Assembly (NCBI RefSeq): GCF_000296695.1
Contig: NZ_BAFK01000008.1
Coordinates: forward strand, 1-64,000
Length of the DNA: 64,000 nucleotides
From: Rheinheimera nanhaiensis E407-8
Lineage (GTDB): Bacteria; Pseudomonadota; Gammaproteobacteria; Enterobacterales; Alteromonadaceae
Direction: 5' to 3'
Part shown: in pieces, positions 1 to 8,933 of the stretch
Position numbering within the stretch: position 1 is the stretch's first letter
Layout: every line of letters starts with the position of its first letter
Program-made: the position numbers and the translations under genes
Notes under the pieces: model-generated
What the model saw: only the letters and a program-made list of their open reading frames with translations
Told to the model about the DNA's origin: nothing
Database searches by the model: none

Positions 1-770
1 CCGATAACGCAACAGCCACTACCAGCAACACCGAGTGGTTGCCCGGTGTAGGTGCCCCCTATAATTTAACCGACGCTGCCCAGCTGTACGGTGGTGTATA
101 CCGTGCTTTCTCGCCAGCTTCTAATGGTGTGGCACTGGACGGCCTGACCGATCAGCAGTTAGACGGTGAGCGCTCAACCAACTTTGAGCTTGGCCTGCGT
201 GGTAAAGACGGCGCACTAAGCTATGAAGTGGCCGCTTTTGTGATGAACTTCAGCAATCAGGTGGTTACCGGTAACAGCGACCCGGCCTTGTCACAGTCAA
301 ACGCCGGCAAAACCGAGCACCGTGGTATGGAGTTTATGCTGGGTTATCAATTAGGCGGTGGGTTCAGCCTGGACAGTAACGCTACCTGGGTACCTACGTC
401 AGAGTTTAAAACCGGTGATAACGCCGGCAACCGTCTGCCGTATGCACCGAAGTTTATTGCCAACCTGGCACTGACTTACCAGCTGGAGCAATTAACCGCC
501 GCCATTAGCGCGCACCACCGCGGTGAGCAATATGGTGACCCCAGCAACCGTGAAGATATTCCGGCCAATGCCGCCGGCGGTATCTGGGGCGGCTTAATGC
601 CATCGTACACTGTGCTGGATGTCACAGCGCAATACAATCTGGCCGATAACGTCAGCGTATTTGGTGCGGTGAAAAACCTGACCGATAAGCGTTATATCAC
701 TGGCCTGCGTCAGGGTATTTACGTTGGCCCAGAGCGTTCATTCGAGCTGGGCGTGCGTTACCAGTTCTAA
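1..770 (+). CDS. TonB-dependent outer-membrane receptor, C-terminal part (5' end outside window)
   Basis: The reading frame is open from the first bases of the window, so this is the 3' part of a longer gene and the true start is upstream. About 255 residues are visible. They have the alternating aromatic/polar texture of beta-barrel strands, an 'NLTDKRY' motif typical of the last strands of TonB receptors, and a terminal 'RYQF' ending in Phe, the outer-membrane insertion signal. Such receptors import iron chelates, heme, cobalamin or other substrates with energy from TonB-ExbBD. The plug domain is missing, so the substrate cannot be named; the style resembles FecA/COG4772 receptors like the next gene. 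A strong terminator follows 14 bp after the stop, so it is transcriptionally separate from the next receptor. Confidence 0.88.
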   Translation, partial: DNATATTSNTEWLPGVGAPYNLTDAAQLYGGVYRAFSPASNGVALDGLTDQQLDGERSTNFELGLRGKDGALSYEVAAFVMNFSNQVVTGNSDPALSQSNAGKTEHRGMEFMLGYQLGGGFSLDSNATWVPTSEFKTGDNAGNRLPYAPKFIANLALTYQLEQLTAAISAHHRGEQYGDPSNREDIPANAAGGIWGGLMPSYTVLDVTAQYNLADNVSVFGAVKNLTDKRYITGLRQGIYVGPERSFELGVRYQF

Positions 771-784
771 TGTAGCTTCACACT

Positions 785-820
785 AAAATGGGGTCAGTGT
801 TCTCTGACCCCATTTTTTTT
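785..820 (+). terminator. Rho-independent terminator after the partial TonB receptor
   Basis: A perfect inverted repeat AAAATGGGGTCAG / CTGACCCCATTTT (785-797 and 804-816) has a 6-nt loop and runs into a T-tract ending at 820. It lies just after the receptor stop codon. Confidence 0.9.
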
Positions 821-949
821 GCCGCTACAACAGCTTCAATCCCCGGCAGAGTAGTACTAACAGTACTCGTGATATAAATAAGACGGATTCGTATTATTTG
901 CTATGCTGTAATGGCTCACATGAGCGTGAATACCGACAAAGGAGTGTGT

Positions 950-3070
950 ATGCAAAGCTTGTCATTTAGTCTGTTAACTGTGGCTTTATTACCGGCTCTG
1001 ACGGTGCAGGCAGAGACGGACATCAGCACTATTGAACGCATTAGCATTTTAGGCTCACAGCAGGCAGCTGCTACGGTGCCTGGCTCAGCCAGCTATATTT
1101 CACAGCAGGAACTGGAACAGTTCAGTTATACCGATATATCGCGGGTGCTGGCCACTACGCCGGGCGTCTATGTGCAGGAAGAAGATGGTTACGGCCTGCG
1201 ACCGAATATTGGCATGCGCGGCACCGGTACTGGCCGTAATGACAAGATTACCGTAATGGAAGATGGTGTGCTGATTGCGCCAGCGCCTTATGTTGCACCT
1301 GCAGCCTATTATTTCCCTACCACCGGCCGGCTGGAAGCCGTAGAGATTATTAAAGGTTCGTCTTCGGTAAAATACGGCCCCCGCAGTACCGGCGGCGTGG
1401 TAAATCTGGTATCGCGCAGCATTCCGCAGACAGCATTGGCCGGGCGAGTGGACGGTGCGCTGGGCGAAGATGGCTTTCGTAAACTGCATGGTTTTGTTGG
1501 CGGCGAGCGTAACAAATTGGGCGCTGTGATAGAAGGTTATCACTACGGTGCTGATGGTTTTAAAAACTTGCCCAACGGCGCCGACACCGGCTTTGAAAAA
1601 ACCGATCTGTTGACCAAAATTGCTGGCCGCTTTGGCGCTGCTGACGCACACAAACTGCAGCTGAAGTTAAGCTATGCCGATGAAACTTCGAATGAAACCT
1701 ACGCCGGCTTAACCGATGCCGATTATCAGGCAGCGCCTTATCGTCGTTATGCGGCCTCGCAACACGATGTAATGAACACCGAGCACAACGGCTATCAGTT
1801 AAGTTATCAGTACGATTTGGCCAACGGAGCTCAATTGAGCACCACCGCTTACTACAATGATTTCAGCCGCAACTGGTATAAAGCCAATCAGGTGGGGCTG
1901 ACAAATTTGCAGGCCTATTCTGCGTTTGAGGCCAACCCTACGGCAGAAGGCATCAATGTCAGCGTTCGCGCTAACAACCGCAACTATAAAGGCAGTGGCA
2001 TCCAATCTGAATTTGCGTTGCCATTGGGGGCGCATCAGCTGAGCTTTGGTGGGCGTTTGCATCAGGATGAAGAAGACCGCTTTCAGTGGGATGATATTTA
2101 TCTGCTGCAGCAGGACCTGAGCATGACGCTAACCAGCGCCGGCGTACCGGGGACCCAGGATAACCGTACAGCGTCGGCCGATGCATTAGCGTTGTACGTG
2201 CATGACGAGTGGGCTATCGATAAGCTGGTGCTCAGTGGCGGCCTGCGCTATGAAGCTATCGATACCGAAGCGGAAAACTGGAACCGTGCGCCGGATCGCA
2301 ATGGTGCGTCCACTGTGCGTAAAGCCAGCAGCTCTATAGTGTTGCCTTCGATTGGTATGACCTATCGCCTGAATGACACTGTGGTGCTGCTGGCTGGTGT
2401 ACAAAAAGGTTTCTCACCGGCAGCGCCGGCCAACGCCGAGCAGGAAGAGGAAGAAAGCCTGAACGCCGAGCTGGGTGTGCGCTATCAGCAAGGTAGCCGC
2501 CGCGCAGAAGTGGTGTTATTCAGCTCGCATTACGACAATATGCACGGTAACTGTCGGGCCAGTACCGGCTGTAACCCGGACAACATCGGTGATCAGTATA
2601 ATTTTGGTGAGGTACTGGTCAATGGCGTGGAGTTCAGCAGCTATCATCAGTATCAGCATCAGCACTACCTGATACCGATAAAATTGAGCTACACCTTCAC
2701 CGATAGCGAGTTTCAGTCAAATTTTGACAGTGATATTTTCGGCTCGGTCGAACATGGCGATAAGATGCCCTATGTACCGCAGCATCAGGCCAGCCTGGAA
2801 ACCGGTATGGTGGCAGAGCATTATTCTGTGCTGGCGCGGCTAAGCTATGTCTCATCGTCACATGCTAGCCTGGACGATGTCGGCTTAGACGCTATTGACA
2901 GCCGTGTTATGCTGGATTTGTCCGCTAAGTACCACCTGACCCCTAATCAGCAGCTGTATATGAATGTCGACAACTTGCTGGATAAGGCCTATATCGCTAA
3001 CCGGGCTAATGGTGGTATCCAACCGGGTAAACCCCGTACCTTGTCAGTAGGGTATCGGTTAGACTTCTAA
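950..3070 (+). CDS. TonB-dependent receptor, FecA-like
   Basis: A 706-residue outer-membrane receptor. I chose ATG 950 because AAAGGAG (938-944) sits just upstream and the resulting N-terminus is a clean signal peptide cleaved near 'LTVQA'; a frame-compatible start at 911 has no such support. The plug domain follows (roughly residues 25-155) with 'PNIGMRGTGTGRNDKI', 'VMEDGVLIAP' and 'VEIIKGSSSVKYGPRSTGG', a pattern typical of the FecA/COG4772 group that takes up ferric dicitrate or other chelates. The barrel runs to a terminal 'YRLDF'. No FecI/FecR regulators are adjacent. The upstream gap (821-949) shows only a weak AT-rich inverted repeat (876-881/894-899) and no convincing Fur box. The family is certain; the exact ligand is unknown. 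Confidence 0.9.
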   Translation: MQSLSFSLLTVALLPALTVQAETDISTIERISILGSQQAAATVPGSASYISQQELEQFSYTDISRVLATTPGVYVQEEDGYGLRPNIGMRGTGTGRNDKITVMEDGVLIAPAPYVAPAAYYFPTTGRLEAVEIIKGSSSVKYGPRSTGGVVNLVSRSIPQTALAGRVDGALGEDGFRKLHGFVGGERNKLGAVIEGYHYGADGFKNLPNGADTGFEKTDLLTKIAGRFGAADAHKLQLKLSYADETSNETYAGLTDADYQAAPYRRYAASQHDVMNTEHNGYQLSYQYDLANGAQLSTTAYYNDFSRNWYKANQVGLTNLQAYSAFEANPTAEGINVSVRANNRNYKGSGIQSEFALPLGAHQLSFGGRLHQDEEDRFQWDDIYLLQQDLSMTLTSAGVPGTQDNRTASADALALYVHDEWAIDKLVLSGGLRYEAIDTEAENWNRAPDRNGASTVRKASSSIVLPSIGMTYRLNDTVVLLAGVQKGFSPAAPANAEQEEEESLNAELGVRYQQGSRRAEVVLFSSHYDNMHGNCRASTGCNPDNIGDQYNFGEVLVNGVEFSSYHQYQHQHYLIPIKLSYTFTDSEFQSNFDSDIFGSVEHGDKMPYVPQHQASLETGMVAEHYSVLARLSYVSSSHASLDDVGLDAIDSRVMLDLSAKYHLTPNQQLYMNVDNLLDKAYIANRANGGIQPGKPRTLSVGYRLDF

Positions 3071-3080
3071 CACAGTTTTA

Positions 3081-3108
3081 TTAAAAAAGCCCGACCGGGC
3101 TTTTTTAA
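3081..3108. terminator. Bidirectional terminator between convergent genes
   Basis: AAAAAAGCCC / GGGCTTTTTT (3083-3092 and 3097-3106) has a 4-nt loop. With the A-tract on one side and the T-tract on the other it can end both the receptor transcript (+) and the oxygenase transcript (-), whose stop codon is at 3112. Confidence 0.88.
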
Positions 3109-3111
3109 TAT

Positions 3112-3816
3112 TCAGCGCTGTGGCGGGCCATAAATTTGTTCGGCCGGGTTAAATAAAATCCAGCTGGTCAAAATATATTTGTCATTCGATACCGGAATGC
3201 AGCCACGGTGGGTGTGGGTAAAGTAGGCCGGCGCTATCACCATGCGGCCGGTTTTTGGCTGAATGCTTTTGTTCTGGTAATAAAACTCTGTCTGGCCGCC
3301 TTCTGCCACATCATTTAAATAGAACATAAACAGCAGCGCCCGGTGCAGCGGTTCAGTGCTGCCTTGCTGCGGGTACACTTCACTGTGCCAGTAACCATAG
3401 TTGCCCACCCCGGCCTGATATTTTTGCGCCTGAATATTGCCCAGCCGAAACAGCACCCGCATAAAATCCAGCGTTTTGGGCTGGCCGAGCTCGGCAAAAT
3501 TATCATGGGTAATGGCAACCGGTTTGCCGGTATCAGGGTGCGCTATGGTTAAGCCGACCGGGCCTATCAAGGCGAAATGGTACTTTTTAAAGTATTCGCA
3601 GGCGTAGTGGGTGGTGGCCTGCCAGATCACTTTTAGCAGTTCCTGATACTCGGCATGCTGATACAGGTAAAGGTCGGTACTGACTTTTTTGCTGGGGTCG
3701 ACTCCACCACCGGTGCGACCCGGCGCTTTGTGCGGGCTTTGTTCAAACACGTTAATCAGCTGTTGGCAAAATTGTTCGCTTAACGCATTATCGTACACTT
3801 CAATAAAATCAGTCAT
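3112..3816 (-). CDS. 2-oxoglutarate/Fe(II)-dependent oxygenase (P4Hc-like)
   Basis: A 234-residue cytoplasmic protein with the double-stranded beta-helix signature of 2OG-Fe(II) oxygenases. A probable metal-binding pair H144 and E146 lies in 'YWHSEVYP' (HxE, a tolerated variant of HxD). The distal His is in 'YFTHTHRG' (H201 or H203). 'GGQTEF' fits the strand leading into the second half of the fold. Family members hydroxylate proteins or small molecules; the substrate here is unknown. It is divergent from the thioesterase gene with only 11 bp between start codons, so the two promoters must lie inside each other's coding sequence or be shared. It ends at a shared bidirectional terminator. Confidence 0.72.
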   Translation of the reverse strand: MTDFIEVYDNALSEQFCQQLINVFEQSPHKAPGRTGGGVDPSKKVSTDLYLYQHAEYQELLKVIWQATTHYACEYFKKYHFALIGPVGLTIAHPDTGKPVAITHDNFAELGQPKTLDFMRVLFRLGNIQAQKYQAGVGNYGYWHSEVYPQQGSTEPLHRALLFMFYLNDVAEGGQTEFYYQNKSIQPKTGRMVIAPAYFTHTHRGCIPVSNDKYILTSWILFNPAEQIYGPPQR

Positions 3817-3827
3817 CGGGATCCCTT

Positions 3828-4223
3828 ATGTGGCAAAAAATTATTACTCCGCGTTTCTCTGACACGGATGCGCTGGGGCATATCAACAATACGGTGTTTG
3901 CCGTCTGGTTTGAAGGCGCCAGACGTGATGTTTTCAAAATTTTTACACCAGAGCTTAATTTACAACAGTGGCCGTTAATTGTCGCCAGCGTAAAACTGGA
4001 TTATCACGCCCAAACCCATTTTCATGCCGATGTTGAGCTGCGCACCTACATCAGCCGTATTGGCAACAGCTCGTTTGATGTCTATCAGGAAGCCTGGCAA
4101 AACGGCGTAAAAACCGTGTCGGGTACCGCCGTGCTGGTGCAATTTGATTACGCCAGCAATAAAGCCGTTGCCCTGAGCAGTGCGCAACAGCAGCAGCTAA
4201 GTGCACATGCCTGCCGGGCATAA
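3828..4223 (+). CDS. Acyl-CoA thioesterase, 4HBT/YbgC type
   Basis: A 131-residue hotdog-fold protein. The N-terminal 'FSDTDALGHINN' is the hallmark of the 4-hydroxybenzoyl-CoA thioesterase/YbgC family, in which the Asp of DTDALGH acts on the thioester; 'FEGARRDVF' follows on the long central helix. The length matches single-domain YbgC-type enzymes. The physiological acyl-CoA is not predictable. It lies alone between the divergent oxygenase and the gamma-glutamyltransferase, with about 95 bp to the latter. No tol-pal genes are nearby, so it is probably not the tol-linked ybgC itself. Confidence 0.82.
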   Translation: MWQKIITPRFSDTDALGHINNTVFAVWFEGARRDVFKIFTPELNLQQWPLIVASVKLDYHAQTHFHADVELRTYISRIGNSSFDVYQEAWQNGVKTVSGTAVLVQFDYASNKAVALSSAQQQQLSAHACRA

Positions 4224-4317
4224 ACGTCGCATGCTGCCTTGGTCTGGTCGTAAACTGCTGGTATGGTAAGGCGCAGCTGGTTAAGGTTTAGCCACAACAA
4301 AAAATAGAGAGTCTGTT

Positions 4318-6042
4318 ATGAAACGTCTGTTACTTGGCTTAGGGGTAGGGTTTTCACTGGCGCTGAGCAGTGGTGCGCACAGTTATGATCGTATTACCGG
4401 CGAGCGCTTTGCCAGCCGCTCAGAGGTGATAGCGCAGCAGGCGATGGCCGCCACCAGCCAGCCGCTGGCGACCCAGATTGCGCTGCAAATTATGCAGCAA
4501 GGCGGTAACGCGATAGATGCAGCTATTGCCGCTAACGCAGCGTTGGGCCTGATGGAGCCCACTGGTAATGGTATTGGTGGCGACTTGTATGCCATCGTCT
4601 GGGATGCAAAGTCGCAAAAGCTGCACGGGCTAAATGCGTCTGGCCGCTCACCGCTAAGCTTAAGTTATGACATGCTGGCACACGAGTTACAAAAGCTGGG
4701 CCGCACCGATTTGCCGCCACATGGCATGTTGCCAATCAGCGTGCCCGGCGCGGTGGATGGCTGGTTTGAACTGCATAAAAAGTTTGGCCGCCTGCCAATG
4801 GCCGATATTCTTCAGCCCGCTATCAGCTACGCCGACAACGGTTTCCCGGTCAGTGAGTTAATTGCCTATTACTGGGATCGCAGTGTACCAGTACTCAGCC
4901 CGCAGCCGGGCGACTTTGTCGGCACTTTTACCCTCAACGGCAAGGCACCGGCCAAAGGCCAGCTATTTAAAAACCCGGCACTGGCTAATACCTACAAAGC
5001 GCTGGCAAAAGGTGGCCGCGATGCGTTTTACAAAGGAGAGATAGCCGTAGCGATAGACCGTTTTATGCGCGCCAATGGCGGCTATTTGCGCTTTGCTGAC
5101 TTTGCTAACCACCGCTCAGATTGGGTAGAGCCATTGGGTGTCGATTACAAAGGCTATACGCTGTGGGAACTGCCACCCAATGGTCAGGGCATAGCGGCGC
5201 TACAAATGCTGCAAATTCTGAAAAACTTTGATTTAAAAGCCGCCGGCTTTAACAGCGCAGAAAGCCTGCACCTGATGGTAGAAGCGAAAAAACTGGCGTT
5301 TGAAGATCGGGCGAAGTTTTATGCCGACAGTGACTTTGCCAAGCAGCCAATTGCGGGTTTAATCTCCGAAGCCTATGGCCGCGAGCGTGCCAAACTGATC
5401 GGTGATAAAGCCGCCAAACGGGTTGATGCCGGTAACCCGCACCTGTACGAGGGTGATACTATCTATATGACCACCGCCGATAAAGACGGCAACATGGTCT
5501 CCCTTATTCAAAGTAACTACCGCGGCATGGGCTCCGGCGTCGTGGTGCCGGGGCTGGGTTTTGTGTTTCAGGACCGTGGCCAGCTGTTCTCAATGGATAA
5601 AAAACACGCCAATGTCTACGCGCCCGGCAAGCGGCCCTTTAATACCATTATCCCGGCCTTTATTACCAAAGATGGCAAGCCGCTAATCAGCTACGGCGTA
5701 ATGGGTGGCGCTATGCAGCCGCAAGGCCATGTGCAGGTGCTGGTGAATATGGTCGACTACGGCATGAACCTGCAGGAAGCCGGTGACGCGGCGCGCTGGC
5801 AGCATTTAGGCAGCACAGAGCCGACCGATGGCAGCGACATGTATCTGCAAAACGGCGGTTATATTGAAGTTGAGCGCGGTGTGCCTTATGACACCGTGCG
5901 CGAGCTGATGAAAAAAGGCCATGACGTGCGCTACGGTTTAGGCGGCTATGGCGGTTATCAGGCCATTATGCGCGACCATGCCAACGGCGTTTGGGTTGGC
6001 GCATCTGAGTCGCGTAAAGACGGCCAGGCGGCGGGCTATTAA
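4318..6042 (+). CDS. Gamma-glutamyltransferase family protein
   Basis: A 574-residue exported Ntn-hydrolase with a signal peptide ending near 'SSGAHS'. The large-subunit motif 'GGNAIDAAIAANAALGL' and 'GNGIGGDLYAI' are characteristic of GGT. The expected self-cleavage site and nucleophile is Thr381 in 'GDTIYMTTADKDGN', giving a small subunit of about 194 residues. The family cleaves or transfers gamma-glutamyl groups (glutathione and relatives) in the periplasm. The usual small-subunit 'PGGS' region instead reads 'GVMGGAMQPQGH', as in the subgroup that includes YwrD-like and cephalosporin-acylase-like members, so classical glutathione hydrolysis should not be assumed. Its last 4 bp overlap the convergent thioesterase gene. 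Confidence 0.88.
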   Translation: MKRLLLGLGVGFSLALSSGAHSYDRITGERFASRSEVIAQQAMAATSQPLATQIALQIMQQGGNAIDAAIAANAALGLMEPTGNGIGGDLYAIVWDAKSQKLHGLNASGRSPLSLSYDMLAHELQKLGRTDLPPHGMLPISVPGAVDGWFELHKKFGRLPMADILQPAISYADNGFPVSELIAYYWDRSVPVLSPQPGDFVGTFTLNGKAPAKGQLFKNPALANTYKALAKGGRDAFYKGEIAVAIDRFMRANGGYLRFADFANHRSDWVEPLGVDYKGYTLWELPPNGQGIAALQMLQILKNFDLKAAGFNSAESLHLMVEAKKLAFEDRAKFYADSDFAKQPIAGLISEAYGRERAKLIGDKAAKRVDAGNPHLYEGDTIYMTTADKDGNMVSLIQSNYRGMGSGVVVPGLGFVFQDRGQLFSMDKKHANVYAPGKRPFNTIIPAFITKDGKPLISYGVMGGAMQPQGHVQVLVNMVDYGMNLQEAGDAARWQHLGSTEPTDGSDMYLQNGGYIEVERGVPYDTVRELMKKGHDVRYGLGGYGGYQAIMRDHANGVWVGASESRKDGQAAGY

Positions 6043-6590
6043 GCCAGTTGCACCTGTACCTGATAATCGGCGGTGATTTGCGCGATGGCTTGCTGCATAT
6101 CGCCGTCAAAGTCGGCGCATAGCTCGGCGTAACTGTGGCGTAGTTTTAAGCGCTGGGTGGTTTTCACAAAGCGCAGCACTTCTTCTTTGCTGGTTAAAAT
6201 CAGCCGTGGTACCCGGGCGTTGTTGCCCGCTGCGTCTTTGGCAATCATGGTAAAGTACGAGGAATTACAGTGCTTTACCTTACCGGTTTGAATGTTTTGC
6301 GCTTCTACCCGAATGCCTACCACCATCGAGCTGTTACCAACAAAGATAACCGAGGCTTTTAAGGTGACCAGCTCGCCGACTTCAATCGGGTTGAGAAAAT
6401 CGACCCGGTCGACTGAGGCGGTAACGCAGTATTTACCGCTGAATTTAGAACCACTGGCAAAGGCGATTTGGTCCATCAGTGACAACAAATAGCCACCGTG
6501 AATTTTACCGCTGAAATTAGAGTGCGATGGCAGCATCAGCTGCGATAGGGTGACCCGTGAGCTGCTGCTTTTTTTGTACAGTTCTGACAT
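6039..6590 (-). CDS. Acyl-CoA thioesterase, hotdog fold (YciA/ACOT-like)
   Basis: A 183-residue hotdog protein. 'NFSGKIHGGYLLSLMDQIAF' has the layout of the active-site helix in YciA/ACOT-type acyl-CoA thioesterases, and 'SVDRVDFLNPIEVGELV' is the conserved second strand region. A C-terminal extension of about 40 residues follows the domain. It probably hydrolyses medium or long acyl-CoAs in the cytoplasm. The 3' end overlaps ggt by 4 bp in convergent orientation. It may be co-transcribed from the glr operon upstream, since the 42 bp gap to the DUF2288 gene shows no clear terminator. Confidence 0.83.
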   Translation of the reverse strand: MSELYKKSSSSRVTLSQLMLPSHSNFSGKIHGGYLLSLMDQIAFASGSKFSGKYCVTASVDRVDFLNPIEVGELVTLKASVIFVGNSSMVVGIRVEAQNIQTGKVKHCNSSYFTMIAKDAAGNNARVPRLILTSKEEVLRFVKTTQRLKLRHSYAELCADFDGDMQQAIAQITADYQVQVQLA

Positions 6591-6632
6591 AGGCTGTGTT
6601 GTTTTTCGGCTGCGTTGTGCCAGTGTAGCAGC

Positions 6633-6989
6633 TTAATTAAGCTGCTGCGTCAGTGGTTTGTCCTGTACCAGCACCCAGGGGGATATCACCACCGCCCACA
6701 GCTCGGCTTGCTGCTGATACCACTGCTGTGCTTGCTGTTCACTGGTGCGGCTAACACTGCCGGCGGCCAGCCAGTCGGCGACGCGGGTTTTATCATCACG
6801 GCTAAAGGCAAAGGCCACGTCAACCAGATCCAGCTCTGGCGCGACGCTGATAACGCTGCCAGCGGCATAAAACTTTTGCAGTTCCAGCCAGCTGATACGG
6901 GCGGTTTCGCTGATAATTTTCGCTTTAATCAGCTCGGGGTTGTGCTCATCGTCAATTAAATGCGCATCGGGTGGGGTAATGGCGGTCAT
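6633..6989 (-). CDS. DUF2288 family protein
   Basis: A 118-residue cytoplasmic protein. 'IKAKIISETARISWLELQKF' followed by 'VAPELDLVDVA' and a short 'DDKTRVADWL' helix is the pattern I associate with DUF2288; its function is unknown. It starts 2 bp after the glrR stop, so it is almost certainly translated from the same message as glrK-qseG-glrR. In enterobacteria glnB occupies the place downstream of glrR, so the partner here is different. Confidence 0.75.
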   Translation of the reverse strand: MTAITPPDAHLIDDEHNPELIKAKIISETARISWLELQKFYAAGSVISVAPELDLVDVAFAFSRDDKTRVADWLAAGSVSRTSEQQAQQWYQQQAELWAVVISPWVLVQDKPLTQQLN

Positions 6990-6991
6990 GC

Positions 6992-8341
6992 TTATTCAGC
7001 CTCGTCTTGCTGCTCGGTCACTTGTGCCGCGCTTAGTTCATGTTTTTTCAGTAGTTTATAAAAATCGGTGCGGTTGCGCCCGGCCAGCTCGGCGGCGCGG
7101 GTGACGTTGCCTTCGGTCATTTGCAGCACCCGGATAAGGTATTGGCGTTCAAACTGATCGCGCGCTTCAGTCAGGGTGGGCCAGTAGCTGCTGTTTTGCG
7201 ACAGCGCCTGTTCGACCTGCGCGGCACCAATCACCGGGCTGTGGGTTAACGCCACGCATTGCTCCACCACATTAACCAGCTGACGTACGTTGCCCGGCCA
7301 TTTGGCGGTGGCCAGCAGCTGCATGGCATCGTCAGAAAAACGGGTCACATCAACCTGATGGCGCTCGACACTTTGTTGCAGTACATGGCGTGCCAGCAGT
7401 GGTATATCTTCCGGCCGCTGCTCTAAGGTTGGCAATTGCAGGTTCACTACGTTCAGCCGGTAGTATAAATCTTCACGGAAGCTGCCATCCTGCATCGCCT
7501 GCTGTAAGTCGCGGTGGGTGGCCGACAGCACCCGTACATTGATCGGGATGGTTTTGCTGCTGCCGACCGGGCGGATTTGCCGCTCCTGCAAAGCGCGCAG
7601 CAGTTTTACCTGTAAGGCGACCGGCATATCGCCAATTTCATCTAAAAACAGCGTGCCGCCGTCAGCTTCGCGAAACAGGCCGCCATGCTCGGTGACGGCG
7701 CCGGTAAAGGCGCCCTTGGTGTGGCCAAACAGCTCAGACTCAAGCAGATGTTCGGGCAGGGCGCCGCAGTTAATGGCAACAAAGGGTTTGCCGGCCCGTG
7801 GGCTGGCTTTATGAATGGCGCGCGCCAGCAGCTCTTTACCGGTACCGCTGGCACCGGTTATCAGCACGCTGACATCGCGCTGCGCTACCCGGTAACTTTG
7901 CTCCAGCAGTTCGGCCATCAGCGGCGAGCGGGTGATAATTTCTTCCCGCCATTCGGCTTGCTCCGGCACCGATTGATGCACGGCATTTTGCAGAATGTCG
8001 CGCAGCTCGGCAGTATTAAGCGGTTTGGTTAAAAAGCCAAATACACCGCGCTGGGTGGCGGCTACTGCCTCGGGGATAGAGCCGTGCGCTGTCATCAGCA
8101 CCACCGGCAAACCAGGGTAACGTTTGGCAATTTCATCAAACAGGCTCATGCCATCCAGCCCCGGCATGCGCAGGTCACTTAGCACTACATCTACGCTGTT
8201 TTTCGCCAACAGTGGCAGCGCTGCCTCGGCGCTGTCAGCGCTGATCACCTGATAGCCTTCCCCTTCCAGGCGCAGGGTCAGTAAGCGCAACAAGCTGGGA
8301 TCATCATCTACCAGTAATAAACGCGGTTTAGGGCTGGCCAT
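6992..8341 (-). CDS. glrR: Sigma-54-dependent response regulator GlrR (QseF)
   Basis: A 449-residue NtrC-type activator. The receiver domain (about 5-120) has acidic residues at 'VDDD' and the phospho-acceptor D56 in 'VLSDLRMPG'. The AAA+ domain has Walker A 'GASGTGKE' and the sigma-54-contacting loop 'GAFTGA'. The Fis-type helix-turn-helix is C-terminal ('GNVTRAAELAGRNRTDFYKL'). Order and overlaps with a HAMP kinase and a small lipoprotein reproduce the E. coli glrK-qseG-glrR operon, which is the main reason for the name. In E. coli GlrR activates the glmY sRNA promoter with sigma-54. Here a candidate target lies directly upstream of the operon (see the promoter at 10834-10850). It overlaps the lipoprotein gene by 14 bp. 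Confidence 0.9.
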   Translation of the reverse strand: MASPKPRLLLVDDDPSLLRLLTLRLEGEGYQVISADSAEAALPLLAKNSVDVVLSDLRMPGLDGMSLFDEIAKRYPGLPVVLMTAHGSIPEAVAATQRGVFGFLTKPLNTAELRDILQNAVHQSVPEQAEWREEIITRSPLMAELLEQSYRVAQRDVSVLITGASGTGKELLARAIHKASPRAGKPFVAINCGALPEHLLESELFGHTKGAFTGAVTEHGGLFREADGGTLFLDEIGDMPVALQVKLLRALQERQIRPVGSSKTIPINVRVLSATHRDLQQAMQDGSFREDLYYRLNVVNLQLPTLEQRPEDIPLLARHVLQQSVERHQVDVTRFSDDAMQLLATAKWPGNVRQLVNVVEQCVALTHSPVIGAAQVEQALSQNSSYWPTLTEARDQFERQYLIRVLQMTEGNVTRAAELAGRNRTDFYKLLKKHELSAAQVTEQQDEAE

Positions 8342-8933
8342 TGTTATCCTCTTGCACCACGGCGGGTTGGTTTAGCTGGGCTTCAATTTGGGTCAGGGCA
8401 TCAATTTTCTTTTGCAGCTCTTTATTAATTTTTTGCAGCCGCTCGACGTTATCATGCTGCTGGGCGTTAAGCCGGGTCAGGGCACTAACGGCCGATTCCG
8501 CCTCTAACAGCTTTTGGTTAAAGGCCAGATCCCAGCTTAGCAATGCTGCCAGCGGCGCCGGCAAGGTGGCCAACTGCTCAGCCGATTGCATTTGCAGCCT
8601 CAGCCTGGTCAGGTAGGGTGTGTCGGGGTGTAACTGCAAGATAGTGCGTTTTAGCTGCCACACCTCGTCCTGCTCGGTACTGGCATTTAACAGCTCACGC
8701 TCTTCGTTAATGCGGTTTAGCATGCTGGCGCGGTAATTCACCCAGGCTTGCAGGGTAGCGGCATCGTCGCTGATCGCCAGGGGGGTTGCCACCGGCTCTG
8801 GCTCAGGCAGCTGCACCGGCTGTGGCTCGGCTTCGAGTGGCTCCACCGGTTGTGGTGTTACCGGCTCGGGTGGTGGCGGTAACTGGCAGCCTGTTAACAG
8901 CAGCAGACTGGCAAGCAACAGGGACGTTTTCAT
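8328..8933 (-). CDS. qseG: Outer-membrane lipoprotein QseG-like
   Basis: A 201-residue lipoprotein. The signal peptide ends in lipobox 'LLTGC' (Cys16) and is followed by a Pro/Glu-rich linker (about 17-55) and a helical, coiled-coil-prone C-terminal half rich in Leu, Gln and Lys. In E. coli QseG (YfhG) is the outer-membrane lipoprotein encoded between kinase and regulator and is reported to interact with the kinase. Sequence conservation in this family is low, so the name rests mainly on position: it overlaps glrK by 4 bp and glrR by 14 bp. Confidence 0.78.
   Translation of the reverse strand: MKTSLLLASLLLLTGCQLPPPPEPVTPQPVEPLEAEPQPVQLPEPEPVATPLAISDDAATLQAWVNYRASMLNRINEERELLNASTEQDEVWQLKRTILQLHPDTPYLTRLRLQMQSAEQLATLPAPLAALLSWDLAFNQKLLEAESAVSALTRLNAQQHDNVERLQKINKELQKKIDALTQIEAQLNQPAVVQEDNNGQP

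Noticed and set aside
870-900. AT-rich inverted repeat upstream of the FecA-like receptor as a Fur box
   Set aside because: It matches the Fur consensus poorly compared with 14806-14824 and 38376-38394; left as unproven.
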